Below, one piece after another: positions 11,449 to 23,442 of a DNA stretch of 64,000 bases (positions are counted from its first letter, which is position 1; the number at the start of each line of letters is the position of its first letter). Position numbers and translations under genes: made by a program. The stretch spans positions 434,001-498,000 of the forward strand of contig JAOCPU010000002.1 of NCBI GenBank assembly GCA_035772785.1, in the 5' to 3' direction. Below the pieces are notes generated by a model that ran no database searches, was not told where the DNA came from, and saw only the letters and a list, made by a program, of their open reading frames with translations. This DNA is from Phlebiopsis flavidoalba (taxonomy: Eukaryota > Basidiomycota > Agaricomycetes > Polyporales > Phanerochaetaceae).

Positions 11449-13470
11449 ATGACGACTTCTGCCCGCGTTTCATGGACACCCGATCACTCTCCCCCGTCCC
11501 TCAGGCTCCATCGCGAGTTTTTTACGCTCGGCGAGTCACGCTCTGTCTTCCCGCTCAACTGGTCGTCCCTTGACGCCCTCTCGCATCGTCCCGAATTCGA
11601 ACTTCTTCTGCCAGGCGGCTCTTTTAAAGGTATACTTGCAGCGATCTGCCGTATGTCCCTCGCGATGCTCCGGGCCATGCCCGATACCTTTCGGGCTTGA
11701 AACTTGCATCATCACGGGGCGAGTTTGGGTTTGTGAACTCAGCGCAGGCCAGGTAGAAGAGCTTCGTACCCAATTGCAAGCCATCATGCTAGAACTAGAA
11801 GTATTGTTCCCTATACATTACCGCAGAGCGAGAGAGCGCTCAGCAGCCTTGGAGTCGACAAAGCTATCTGCCGACGTTACGCTAGGCCCTCCTCCATTGT
11901 GCAATTTGCCCTCGATATCCTCGACACTTTCATCTCGACCGGTTTGCTGCTCCCTAGTAGCAGTGGCTGGTTCAAGTTACCTGCCGAGATTAAGACATAT
12001 ATCCTTTGCCTATCTTCAAGATGCTCGAGGACTGACCAAGGCCAGTCGGATGGCACTCTTCAACAAGCTCTCTCTACGTAAACAACGAAGACGCTCGTTT
12101 CCTCAGAAATATTTGCCGCTCGAAGCACTCCAGTTGGCTCGGTGGCACTATCGAATCTCTCATTGTGAGCAACAAAGTGTCTGCCGAAGAAGTACACTCT
12201 CTACTTGGCGTACTAGGCTCCTTACGGTCCCTTGAGATCGCAACCCCGATGGCCCCTCCCCATCTTTTCCGGTGTCGGCGGGTGTTGTCCCGACACACAA
12301 CTCTCGTCGACGTGAGAATCTACATTGAGGACTTGATCAGATCCTCACCGTCAGGACTCGCTTTCTTTAGCTTTATACAAAGCATGCCCAACCTCGAAGC
12401 ATTGACGTTGGGAAAATCGACACCGCCAGGGCGATGAGGCCGACGTTGATGCTTCGAAATGAAGTTATACCAATACACGCCATGCTCGATTCAAAGTGCA
12501 CCAGGCTACAGTCCATTACCTGCGGCCTTGTTCAGCATGTCTCGAATTTCAAGCACAAGATGCCTTCCAAGCCGTAGGGTCCGCATGTTGGTAATCTGTA
12601 TGCTGGCTTCACCGTGCCAGTGGTCTCAAACACGGAGACTCGGCGTTACAAATGAGGTTACGATGAATAGGCTTAATGCTCTGGGTAAACCTCATTGTGG
12701 AGTCAATCCTTGGATATGAGCCTTGTTTGTCTGGATTCGGTGTGTTTCTCAGCTCTTTTAGTGGCACATCTACCAGAGCTCAGATGATTTTGTCATCAAC
12801 AGAAATGACTGGATTTCATACTCAATCTGAATCCCCGAGAGCTCAAAACTCATCGCAAACTACTAATGGTGTGCATGGCTCTTTACACCAAACCTAGTTT
12901 GCCTCTGAAACCTCTTTTTGTTTCTTCAAGTATACAATTTGCTGAAGGTTGATGTGCATCAAGCCACCGACGTTTGGAACATCTGTGTGGCTTTTAGCGC
13001 ATGCAGCTCCCACAAGCTGTACAATCCAATCGGCCCCAATATTTGACGCATACATTGCGTTGCGGATTGATGGATTTGAAGGCGGACCCGACAGTTTCTC
13101 AGATCAAAATCCATGAAATACTTCAATGTGATATCTTTGCATGCGTTAACGTATGTTTTGGGAACCTAGATAATTGGGATGACGAGGACCAAAAAAGTGC
13201 TATTTGTTTTATAAATGACCTACTGACAGAAATGCTGGGTAACGCCATTCCATTACACTATATATTTCTTGGCTAATCATCGCACCGGGTAGACCACATC
13301 GCCCACCACAACTTCCTGAGAATTACGACTGGTCTGAAGGAGTTGAATTTGGGAGGGTACTCACCTGCAACAAAGCAGGCGAATTCGCCTGGCCTGAAGA
13401 CTTGATGGAGGGAGATGAACGCTTCTCAGTCGTCCTGAAACGAAGACGGGGAAGCAACGAATTGTATTAA
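11449..13470 (+). pseudogene. F-box protein copy F2 (type B)
   Basis: ATG at 11449 matches the start position in units 5 and 6. Segments in order: FPLNWSSLDALSHRPEFE; a helix with VEELRTQLQAIMLELEV; the F-box core near 11955-12075 (SGWFKLPAEIKTYI, GLTKASRMALFNKLS); a leucine-rich stretch (LLGVLGSLRSLEI, LVDVRIYIEDLI); and a C-terminal module with DGFEG...QIKIHEILQCD, LINDLLTEMLG and a final SVVLKRRRGSNELY-stop at 13468-13470. Shifts occur near 11640, 11990, 12090 and in the 12430-12950 segment, which reads poorly. Probable role, if expressed, is an SCF substrate receptor; target unknown. Confidence 0.62.
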
Positions 13471-13544
13471 TACAGCCAGATTTCTACAAGAATTGTGATA
13501 CTGTCCGCCTGATTCCATTGTTCTGTGGAAGGATGTGAGTACGT

Positions 13545-14590
13545 CCGCGAACAACGGACATATATACGCCCACAAACTCAACACCGACGACGCCCGATGC
13601 CGATTACCCTCGACCCTAACAGCCTGAATCTCCCCGGATCTCTCGTCGTTCTCCAACTAGGGCCGTTAGCTGCGTCTAGCTAACACACATACGTGCGTAC
13701 TTCATAGTCTTCTCAATCCTCAATGAGGTGTCGCCGTTTTCTTGGCGCGATGAGCGAGTAACGCTGAAATTCGAAAGCCAAGGAGTCGTGGAAGGTAATA
13801 CGGACGGAGAGTGTGCCGCCGTTCGTGGCCGCGCTTTTGACCGAGAAGAGCAGTGGGACCTCCCGACGCCCGTAGCCAATTTCCCAGGACGGACACGATT
13901 CTATGGAGAGATCGCGGTGAGTGTGGGCTAAACAGATGAGCATAACATACCACTGATGACACACGAGTCCTCCTGGGAGCGCATGATGTCCCGAGCATCG
14001 GGTTTCGAAGGGCTCTATTTAGCAATCGCGATGGAATTGCTAGGCCGTCTAGAGACTACCTTTCCCGTGAGCATGAGCATCGATCCTAGGGGAGTTTGAG
14101 GAAAGATGTTTTGAATTATAAGTAGGGATTTACGTTTCTAGTGTTTATTATGTCTTGAGTCATGCGAGGAACGCGGCTGGTTGCGCACAATGGATAACCC
14201 CGGTTTTTGCTGGACCGCTATCGAGTGTGTGCAGGGTTGAGACCTCTAGTTGGATTAGATAAAAGCCGTTGAAAGATACTCTCCACTAAAATCAGCATTC
14301 CGCTGCAAGAAACGGCGTCGAGTTTGTCACACCCGCGTCTCGTCTCAACACCAACTCGAAACACGAACGCTGCATGTATGCGCCATGAAGGCCCCCGGAC
14401 GGTATACTGCATGTCGTACGTGGAGAGCAGAGGTCTCAAGACCGTGGTGTTCCAAGTAGCGACGCTCGTGGTGACAAGGACGCGACCTTGAAGCGTCCCC
14501 AGCTCGGAGGCGCAAGTCGCCATCGCGCTCGCGTCGACGCCTGATGACACGTGATAAAGCCATCATCACATCGTCCAGACGGTGGCGCGC
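13545..14590 (+). repeat. block M, copy 2 (type B)
   Basis: It begins after F2 with a TATA-like stretch and conserved motif (catatatacgcccacaaact, 13558 onward), which recurs inverted near 63050-63072. The plus strand then reads MPITLDP and, further on, VTLKFESQGVVEGNTDGEC, matching VMLKVEGQGVVEGNTDGEC in unit 4. That is the best hint that M once coded on the plus strand. The middle (14100-14560) stays open mainly on the minus strand. No domain recognised. Confidence 0.5.
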
Positions 14591-14649
14591 GGCCACTCAG
14601 ACTTTGACCCCCACCAGCCCAGCCAGCCCCCACCTATGATAACGCAGTG

Positions 14650-15015
14650 CACCCTTGCCACTGAACTCGGCGCGCTCCTCTACGTTCTCCCCATCACACT
14701 CGACGCACCTTTCGGCAGACAGCCGCTCCCTTCTGGCGGATATGCTGGTGTGAAGGAGCTGCAGAAATCGTCATCGTGCGTGCACGCCGTACGTATGGAC
14801 CGCGGATGGGGTGCGCGCGCGCCACCTCGGGAGGCTCAGTGGAGGAGTGACGGTAGACAACATCGGTGCGTGTCCCCTTGTCCTCATTTACTGGTGTGAC
14901 TCTGAGACGATTCCAAAGGGTTCGACGCTCGCTCGCCCGCGTTGTCGTGGCTGATCCGCGCGCTATTGGCAGGTCCGGAAGATGTTGATCACGACCAGGC
15001 TGCGTCACTCGCACA
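14650..15015 (+). pseudogene. old kinase relic k'2
   Basis: STL-like start reads CTLATELGALLYVLPITLD, matching the helix after the P-loop and the strand GVPHIALD of the kinase. A diverged DG.Y..HLG region lies near 14800, and gggttcgacgctcgctcgcc near 14917 matches the start of kinase exon 3. All frames are broken. It resembles the k' relic before unit 5 (26350-26735) more than those before units 2 and 4. Confidence 0.45.
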
Positions 15016-15049
15016 AACACTTAAAGAGAGACAAGGCCTTGTGTTATCT

Positions 15050-15790
15050 ATGTGCCCGAGCGCGAGAGCTTCCCCGCTGTTTGGAGATGGCCAAGGCCAT
15101 TAACACAGAGCGCAGATATCAGTCAACAGAGGTACGCGAACTTACTCCTTTCTTCATGATCTAAACTCATCGCGTACAGACAGCGGCAAGAACGACACTC
15201 CTTTCCCTCTCCGTGGAGTCCGAATCTAACATCAACCATATCCCGTACACACCACGCTCACCACGAAACTCGCCGCTCCCCGATGAGTCTCACTCGATAC
15301 GTTTTGTCCCAGCGACTAGCACTGCGGTCCCAGCAGTCCCAACCTTCGCGAACTCCTCAATTGCGCCTTCTCCGACGCCGTGCTCGCCGCCGCGCCTTGC
15401 GAGTGGACCATCGATAGAAAGTACACGAGCCACCTCGTTTCACTCATCGGCGATACCGCAACTGACATCGTCTGTATGTCCTCCCTCGCGAATTTATAAT
15501 GCAATTCTGACAACGCGTAGGATTGAACACCTCCCTTGCGCCATACCTCTCGCGTCCGCTTGGGGAACACCGCGCACCACCTGCTCGGCCTCATACCTCC
15601 CGGCGCGCGCTCGAATGTTGTGAGCGCCGGATCGAGGTTTTGCGCCTCTCGCACGAGTATTTCATGGCGCTGACACGTGTGCGTGTCCATTGCAAGGGTA
15701 CGCTACTCGGCGGAGACGCATGTTGCTGGCTGGGGCAGCGAGCCGGAGGCGCGGAAGACGAACCTGGGCCAGATGATGAGCCACCATTGG
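15050..15790 (+). pseudogene. adenylate-kinase-like copy K3a, degraded
   Basis: ATG at 15050 opens a short exon. After an intron ending at about 15180, the sequence acagcggcaagaacgacact would encode SGKTTL if one A is removed, so this copy shows the P-loop best. Downstream parts (helix, DR.YTSHLVSLIGDTA near 15418-15465, exon 3 to about 15790) are present but diverged and frame-broken. Confidence 0.5.
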
Positions 15791-15904
15791 TCGGGAATGG
15801 TTGGGCGAGAAGACCTAGCCATCTTTCGGATGCGAACGTCCCTAGGTCCAGCTACAGATTCGTCCGCGCAAACACCAGCATTCGTCTCTTATCCCTTGAG
15901 ACCA

Positions 15905-16437
15905 ACTCCAAGCCCCACGCACAGTCCCACAATCGCCACAGAGCCCGCCACGCTCCTACACATACTCCGCATGGCGCTCGACACCCTGCTTTGGCATCCC
16001 AGCAGGCGCGAATTCGCGAACGCCGTCGTCGCAGAAAAACCGTACGCGGGCGCACTCGCCGCCGCGCCCCATGGATGGGCTGTCGATGAGATGTACACGC
16101 GCCCTCTCGACTCACTCATCAGCGAAGCCGCAAAACGACAACACCGTCTGTACGCCCTCCTCCTGTACCCCCCGGTATCGCGCTCTGACGACGCGCACAG
16201 CCTGGGCCGCTTACGCTGTATCTTCGCCTGCGTGCACCTGCGCGCCGCTTACTCGGCTTGGCACCACCCCTGCGACTTCGGGTGCTGGAACGAGGTTCGT
16301 CTTTCGTGCGGGTATCGTGCGGTACTACGTCTCGAGCCACGTGCGTGTGCGCCGCCGCGACGGCGCGCTGCTTGGTAGGGGACGCGGGGTGGCTGACAGG
16401 GAAGGCGGGTGTGCGCGAGATGGTCAGGCGAGCGTGA
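15905..16437 (+). pseudogene. adenylate-kinase-like copy K3b
   Basis: A second kinase-like copy within unit 3, lacking the first exon and P-loop region. Visible are ATLLHILRMALDTLLW, then AAPHGWAVDEMYTRPLDSLI (about 16058-16117), an intron-like stretch, and a C-terminal part ending at TGA 16435-16437. It aligns with exon 2 onward of K1. Absence of the nucleotide-binding loop means it cannot be an active kinase alone. Confidence 0.5.
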
Positions 16438-17149
16438 GCGGGCTCGGCTGGGTGAGCGGGACTGCCCTTTTCCGGCTCGGACACCCGTTGTAGATTCATC
16501 TACAAACAATCATTATCTCCAATGCATATTTATCTTGGGTTTATGCGTCAGACCCATCGACTCCTCAACCCAACGCTCCGACAGCAAGAGCCATCAAGCT
16601 TGACCTCGTCGCCTCCACCGAGGCGTGTTTACAACGCGGCCAACTCGCCCCGAAGCAATGCAATAAATGCATCGCGCGTAGGGCAATGCATAACAGGAGC
16701 TCAGGCATTGCATCCCTGTCCTATCCCGCACCATTCCCACGCAATAACGCCCATTTCTGTGGAGGAGCCGGATTTATACACAGGTATCGAGGAGTAAGGT
16801 TTATCTCGTTTTTGAAGCGCTCTCACGATACTTGCAGTTTATCCATGGTTTCCGAATAAACACTACTGCTGGTGTAAACGTCGCATTTGCGCGAGGGCCC
16901 TGCAGCTTACCACCACCCCCACCTCAAGGTTCGTCGCAACACGGTCGCATTCCTCTTCGCATCTTGAGCAAATCCTGAGACTCACATTTTGCATGAAGAC
17001 TTACAGATATCTCAAGAATTTTCAACCGCTGTATCTCGGAACTTTGAGCTATGCCCCGTCCTAATTCTTTCTCCACAGCGTCTGCCTAGTTTTTCAGGAC
17101 ATTCAATCTTACCCCCCGTTGCTCTATTACCGTAAACTTTTTTCACGTT

Positions 17150-19212
17150 CGACGCGCTTCACTTTCCCCCGCCTCTCAGGCCTAATCTCGAGTTCTTTTT
17201 TTTTGCGCTCGGCGAGTCGGGTCCTGTCTTCCCGCTTAACTGGTCGTACCCCTTGACGCCCTCTCGTATCACCCCAAATTTAGGCGTCTTCGTCATGTCC
17301 TGAAGGCGCACACTACATCAACTCGGATTTGCCGGCTCCCCTCAGGTCTCTCCGGATCGTCCCCACTTCTCTCGAGCCTCGAACGAACATCACTGCGAGA
17401 ACGATTGGGGCTTGCGCAATCAGCGCGGGGTGAGGTAGAAGAGCTTCGCACCCAATTGAAAGCCATCGTGCCGGTACTAGAAGTGTTCGCCCCTATGCAT
17501 TACCACAGCAGAGGGCTCAGTAGACTCGGGATCGATGAGGTTTTTTCTCTGCCGATGTAATGCTAAAACCCTTCTACATCACGCATTCCGCCCCTCGATA
17601 TCCTCGACACTTTCATCTCAACAGGTCTGCTACTCCCCAGCAGCAGTGGCTGGTTCAAGTTACCTGTCGAAATCAAGATATATATCTTCGAATATCTTCA
17701 AGATGCCCGAGGACTGACGAAGGCCAGTCGGATGGCACACTTCGAAGAGCTCGCTCTACGTGACACTACGAAGACGCTCGTTTCCTCCGTAATATTTGCC
17801 GCTCGAAGCACTCTAGCTGGCTCAGTACCGCTGTCAAATCTCTTACTTTGGGCGAAGGAGTGTCTTCCGAAGAATTGCATTCTTTGCTTTGGTGTACTAA
17901 GCTCCGTACGGCTCCTTCACATCAAAGGTGTGATTTGCCCATACTTTCTCCTGCCCATCTTTCTCAGTGTCCGGCGAGGCCTGGCCCGCCACGCAGGTCT
18001 CGTCGACTTAGAAATCAACATCTGGGAATTAGTCAGAGCCTCACCATCAGGAGTCGCATTTTCTTCGCTCCATACAAAAGATGCCCAACCTCGAGCGAAT
18101 CTCACTGTGGTTACGCGAGTCCATCCATCACGGCCATTGGGTCGACGCTGTCATTCGCGACGAAGAACTACCAATATCCATCATACTTGATTCGGAGTAC
18201 ACCAAGCTACGGTTCATCACGTGTAATCACCTTGAAAGGGCCCTCTCTTCGCCATCCTTGCTCCTGATCACTATCTACATACAAATACCCTTGCCATGGG
18301 CTCGCATTCTGGCAACCTGTATGCTGGCCTCTCATCGGTGTGCCAGGGGTTGGAAACACGGACACTTCGCATTGTCAATGAGACTACGTTGCATGGGCTG
18401 AAGGCTGTGGCGGAACTTATGCGCTGTCAATCCCGCGGCCTCAATATGTGGCACTTCAGTGAGTTTAACTCTCTCTCTTCTGGTGTCATGTCTGTATAAT
18501 CTCACCCTTTATTTCACTAACTAGCAATAGACAGATCTCATGATCGGTCTGGTTCCCAGCGTGCTTGCAATAGTGGTGCGTGTGTTGCTTCTTTGGTCAC
18601 TTGGTTTGGCGTGCAGAGAATCTGATTCTGTTTGTGAAAGCATATGATGTGCTGACACAACTCAGGGACAATGAACGTGAGGCGAGTGCTCTGGGCAGCC
18701 TTCAGCAGATGCAGTCCATCGCAAGATATACAATCCCACTCGGCGATGTTCGACGCATACATTGTATTACGACTCAGTACAGGGTGCAAGCCTCGGAGCA
18801 GCCCTGTCACTACTGACACGCTTGTGGCTCAAATTCATGAGATACTTCAAAAACAACATCTTTGCTTGCGCTCACATACTTCTCCAAGATATTTCGAAAC
18901 GGCATGATGAACAGTGACACATGGCAGGTCGTACTGCTCGCCTCGAGTAATAAATGGCTTACTTAAAGAAGGCTGGGTAAAGTTATTTTCGGCACATCGT
19001 ACACTTGTTATTCAACGCCACGCCTTCAGATCACATCGCCTGTTACACTTCCTGAAAACTATGACTGGTCCAAACAGGGTGTCGAATATGGGGAGATAGT
19101 CACTCACAATAGTGGAGACGTGTTCATTTGGCCAAGAGAAATTCAAATGGGCTCAAAATATGGCAGGGGGGCGGCCCAAATGTGTGTCGGTCATTCTCAA
19201 ACGGAGAGATAG
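17150..19212 (+). pseudogene. F-box protein copy F3 (type A)
   Basis: Close to F1 along its length. F-box core near 17645-17755 (SGWFKLPVEIKIYIFEYLQ, KASRMAHFEELALRD). Leucine-rich middle with GLVDLEINIWELV and ELPISIILDSEYTKLRF. C-terminal module near 18620-19212 with VAQIHEILQ, LLKEGW and VSVILKRR. One extra C at 17597-17605 (gcccctcgat) shifts the frame just before the F-box; the same C run is long in F6 but not in F2, F4 and F5. The N-terminal segment 17150-17400 is poorly preserved and lacks an ATG at the position used in F5/F6. Confidence 0.6.
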
Positions 19213-19329
19213 AGGGAAGATGATCAGTAATACTGTCCAGCTTGTACAGAGATTTGTGGCACTCCGCGCTCACCACCACTCCACTATTTGTTGTTGAAGG
19301 TTGTAAGTACGTCCGCGAACAACATTCAT

Positions 19330-20380
19330 CTTCAGGCCGGTAGACTCCGCGACGACGGCGCCCAATGCCGATCGCCCTCGTCTCTCTGGCTTGACTTTTC
19401 TCGTGATTTCCTTTGGCCTTCTACCGGGGCTGGCGGCTGCTTCCAGCTCACACGGGCGCGGGTGCGTGCCTCAGAGCAGCCTTGTCGTTCTCTCAACGAG
19501 CTTCCATCGGTCCTTTTGCGCGATGAACGAATGACTTGAAGCAGTCACGACGAAGTTGGAGGTGGAAATGTAAACGGAAAGGGCGTCGCCATCTAGGGTA
19601 GTGCTTTTGCTCCATGAGAGTGCTTAGGGACTCCCGTGCACGTTGTTGATTATACTAGACGAGAAAGAGTGAGTCAGGGATCTTAATGAACGTGGGACAT
19701 GCACGCAGTTATGACCTACATCGATTATGCGCAAGTTCTCGTAAGAACATACAATGCAACCTGCGGCCTCGGGTTTTGGGAGAGTCTTTTTCAGCGAGTG
19801 CCAAAGCGACATGACCAGATTATCTGCTTAGCCGTGAGTGTGGGTAGTAACCAGATTGCGTTTGTAATATCTGAAAAGTATCACTGATTCAAAGTCACCT
19901 TTTGGATTCGTGAATGGCAATCCTGATACCATACCTTCGACTACTATACTTGCTAGCATGCAAATGGTTGCCTGCAGTCGTTAGTTCTGAGTCTCGTTGA
20001 TCCGAAGTGCGTATTCGGTATATATATCAGTACTTACAGGAACGGCGTCGAGTTTTATGTTTTGAGACAAGGCTCTGGATCCAGAATATATGTGCGATAG
20101 AGCAGCACGGTATGCTGCGTGCCATACATGCATAGTAGGAGTTCTCGAGACCATGGTATCACAAATATCCGACCTTCGCAGCGATGAGAATGTACTGGCA
20201 AGCGCGCCCACTTTGCGCCCAACTCACCCACGGGCCACGGCGTGCACGGTCACAGGAGGTGCAAGGGCGTGCGCCGCGTCGGGGCAACTCGGCGAATCGG
20301 CGCTTATAAACACGTGGTTAGGCCATACTATCGTACGGCGGCGCGCGGTCGCTCAGACTAGTCTCCCAAAGGCAGAGCGC
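19330..20380 (+). repeat. block M, copy 3 (type A)
   Basis: Nearly collinear with M copy 1: shared blocks at gacggcgcccaatgcc (19357), ccatgagagtgcttaggg (19611), and cagtacttacaggaacggcg (20028). Both strands carry short frames with conserved peptides and neither is continuous. No domain recognised. Confidence 0.55.
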
Positions 20381-20419
20381 GGACAGCTACGCTGTCAAGC
20401 TCAGACCCACACTCGACGC

Positions 20420-20815
20420 ACAGTCCACCCTCGTCACCGAGCTCAGCGCGTCCCTATACACCCTATACGATTTACTCTAGATGTACTACCGCCAGCCCAG
20501 ACCGGCATGAAGCCGCCGAGACCGTCAACCGCCGACAACTGTGCGTGCCGCACTCGCCTTCGCGCCCCATATGTAGGCCATCGACGTGAGGCATGCGCAC
20601 CACCTCGGGAGGCTCATCGGCGAAACGACAGAGAAGACCATCTGCGCACATCCCCTTTTCCAATCCACCGGTGTGACTGTGAGACGCGTCCCGAAGGGTT
20701 TCGACCACCCGCTCGCCCGCGCTGTACCTCCCGTTCGCGCTGGACCTTCCGCTCTCCTCTGGCGCAATACGTCGGCGGCGGCCGGCTGATCAGCGAGGTA
20801 TTGTCAGGTCGGGGG
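20420..20815 (+). pseudogene. old kinase relic k'3
   Basis: Reads STLVTELSASLYTLY-like, then ALAFAPHM-stop-AIDVRHAHHLGRLIGETT, matching WVVDGMYTRHLGSLISDAA of the kinase with a stop at the Trp position. It is close to k'1, as expected if units 2 and 4 came from one block copy. Confidence 0.5.
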
Positions 20816-20880
20816 AGATGCATTGCCAGGCTGCGTCGCTCACAGAGCCCTGTGAGGAGAGACGCAGTCTTGCATCAGCC

Positions 20881-21617
20881 ATGTACCTCACTGCGAATTA
20901 CCCTCCACTGCTCGGAGATGAGCATGGTTACAGAGCACAGATTCCAAGAAGCGGAGGTACGCGGCGTATTTTCTTCGTTGTGATCCAAACTCATCGCGCA
21001 CAGACAGGGGCATAGTCGAAGACCCCATTCCTTCTCCGTGAAATTCAACTCCATTACCAGTGCGCAGACCACCTTCACACGTCGCTGCATAGCTCGCTAC
21101 GCTCCTTGGCATGCCCCACATCGCGTTCGACAAGCTCTTTTGGTAAACAAGCTGGCGTGAGTCCCCCGACGCCGTCCTCGCAGACATCGTGCGTGCCGCG
21201 CTCTCCCGCCTCCCGCGTGAATGGGAATCGACGGGATGTACACGCGCCACCTTGGCTCGCTCATCAGCAACGCCGCGACGGACATCATCTCTGTACGTCC
21301 CCCTCATGTGTTTTCAGTGCTATGCTGACGGCAGCAGGGCTCGACCCCCTGCTCGCGCTGTACGGAGAACTCCTGCGCTTGCTCTGGCGCGCACGCGCGC
21401 CGCCTGCTCCCTTCCCTAGTACCGGATGCCACGAACGTTGGAGCGAGGTGTTCCCTCTTCCGTGCGAGCATCGTGTGATACTGCGTCTCGAGCACACGCG
21501 CGCGGTGAGCTTCGCCGCCTGCTTGGTGGGTGACGCGCGCCGCCGGCGGGTTGGTGGCTGGGGCGGCGAGCTCGAGGCGTGGAGGCTGGCGTGCGCGAGA
21601 TGGTGAGGCAAGCGTGA
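20881..21617 (+). pseudogene. adenylate-kinase-like copy K4 with in-frame TAA
   Basis: ATG at 20881 (MYLTANYPPLLGDEHG). Intron to about 21003. Exon 2 has MPHIAFDKLFW, then TAA where K1 has CAG, then TSWRES. DG.YTRHLGSLISNAAT follows near 21235-21290 and an intron with gtacgtcccc. Exon 3 has ERWSEVFPLPCEHRVILRL-like sequence and a TGA at 21615-21617. The stop is at the same codon as in K2 but with a different stop triplet. Confidence 0.55.
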
Positions 21618-23442
21618 GCGGGCTCGGCCGGGCGAGCGGGTGTAGCTTCCTCAGTTTGGACTCCCATTGTAGACTTCTCTGCGAACAAATGATCATTTTC
21701 AGTGCACTTGCCTTTACCTTGGATCATGCACCAGGGGCATCGACCAAACGCTCCGACCGCAAGAGACTACAAGCTCGACCTCGTTGCTCCCACCGAAGCG
21801 TGTTTACGATGGGGTCAACTCGGCCCAAAGGCAATGCATCAGAATGCCTAGGATGTCTGCATTGCGCGCAGGGCAATACAAGGAGGAAACGCAGGGATCA
21901 CATTCCTGTGCTATCCCTCGTCATTCCCACGAAATAACGCCCATTTATGTGGAGTAGCAGGACTTATACACAGGTATCAAGGAGTAAGGTTATCTCGATT
22001 TCAAAGCGCTCTCACGATACTTGCAGTTATCCGTGGTTTCCGAATAACACTACCTGGTGTATACGTCTCATTTGCGCGAGAGGAGGGGGCCTGCAGCTTA
22101 CCACCACCTCCACCTCAAGGTTCGTCGCAACAGTCGCATTCTTTTCGGGGCCTAAGACTCACATTTTGCATGAAGACTTACAGATACCTCAAGAGGTTTC
22201 AACTGTCGTATCTCGGGATTTTGTGCCATGCCCCGCCCTAATTCTTCTCTACGACGAATTCCTCGTTTTCAAGACATTGATTCTCACCGCTCATTGCTGC
22301 GATCATCCACGATCTCTTCACGTACCACGGGCCCATTCTCACCCGTCCCTCAGGCCTCATCTCGGGTTTTTCGCTCGACGACTCCTGCCCTGTCCACCCG
22401 CTCAACTGGTCGTCTCCCTTGACGCCCTCTCGCATCGCCCCGAGTTTCAAACTTCTGCGCGCCGTCTTGAAGGCATACTGCAGTGATTTGCCGTATTCCC
22501 TCGCGATACTTCGGGTCATTCCGATCCTTTCGGGCTTAAAACTTGCATCATCACGGGAGCGATTTGGGCTTGCGAAAAAATCAGCGCGGGCGATGTAGAA
22601 GAGCTTCGCACCCAATTGCGAGCCATCATGCCGTAACTAGAGGCGCTCTCCCCCATACATTACTACGACTCAACGCTCAGCAGTCTCGAAGTCAAGACAA
22701 CAATTCACAAACGTCGTGCTAAACCCTCCTCCATTGCGCAATCCGCCCTCGATATCCTCGACACTTTCATCTCGACCGGTTTGCTGCTCCCTAGTAGCAG
22801 TGGCTGGCTCAAGTTACCTGTCGAAATTAAGACATATATCTTTGCGTATCTTCAAGATGCTCGAGGACTGACCAAGGCCAGTCGGGCGGCGCTATTCAAG
22901 AATCTCTCTCTACGTAATGACGAAAGACGCTCGTTTCCTCCGAAATATCTGCCGCTCGAAGCACTCTGGCCGGATCGGTGCCGCTGTCGAATTTCTTGAT
23001 GTGAACGACAAAGTGTCCGCCAAAGAAGTACATTCTTTACTCGGTGTACTACGCTCTATACAGCTCCTTCACATCCAAACCCGATGACCCCTCCCGATCT
23101 TCTCCAGTGTCGGCGAGTTTTGTCCCGACACACAACTCTCGTCGACGTGAAAATCTGCGTCGAGGCTTGATCAAATCCTCATCATCAGGGGTCGCTGTCT
23201 TTCGCTTTATACAAAGGCATTCCAAACCTTGAAACCCTGACGTTGTGGCGTAACTACCGCCACGACAGCCTTGGGGCTGACGTTAATCATGATGCATTAC
23301 CAATAACCGCCATACTCAGTTTCAAAGTGCACCAGGCTACAGTCTATCAGCTACCGCCATCCTGACCATTTCTTGCCACACAAGCACGGCATACCTTCAC
23401 TGTGGGTCCGCATCTCGGTAATCTGTATGGTTGGCTTCACTG

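Larger units (their letters stand above)
9530..14640 (+). repeat. array unit 2 (type B): k'-K-spacer-F-M
   Basis: Second unit. The order is k' relic (9533-9925), K2 (9986-10737), spacer, F2 (11449-13470) and M2 (13545-14590). It is nearest to unit 4 in K, F and M, at a distance of about 10.85 kb once the insertion in unit 4 is removed. Confidence 0.8.
14640..20400 (+). repeat. array unit 3 (type A) with extra kinase copy
   Basis: Third unit. It has k'2 (14650-15015), K3a (15050-15790), K3b (15905-16437), spacer, F3 (17150-19212) and M3 (19330-20380). The extra kinase copy adds roughly 0.75 kb to the usual 5.05 kb spacing. F3 and M3 match unit 1. Confidence 0.8.
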
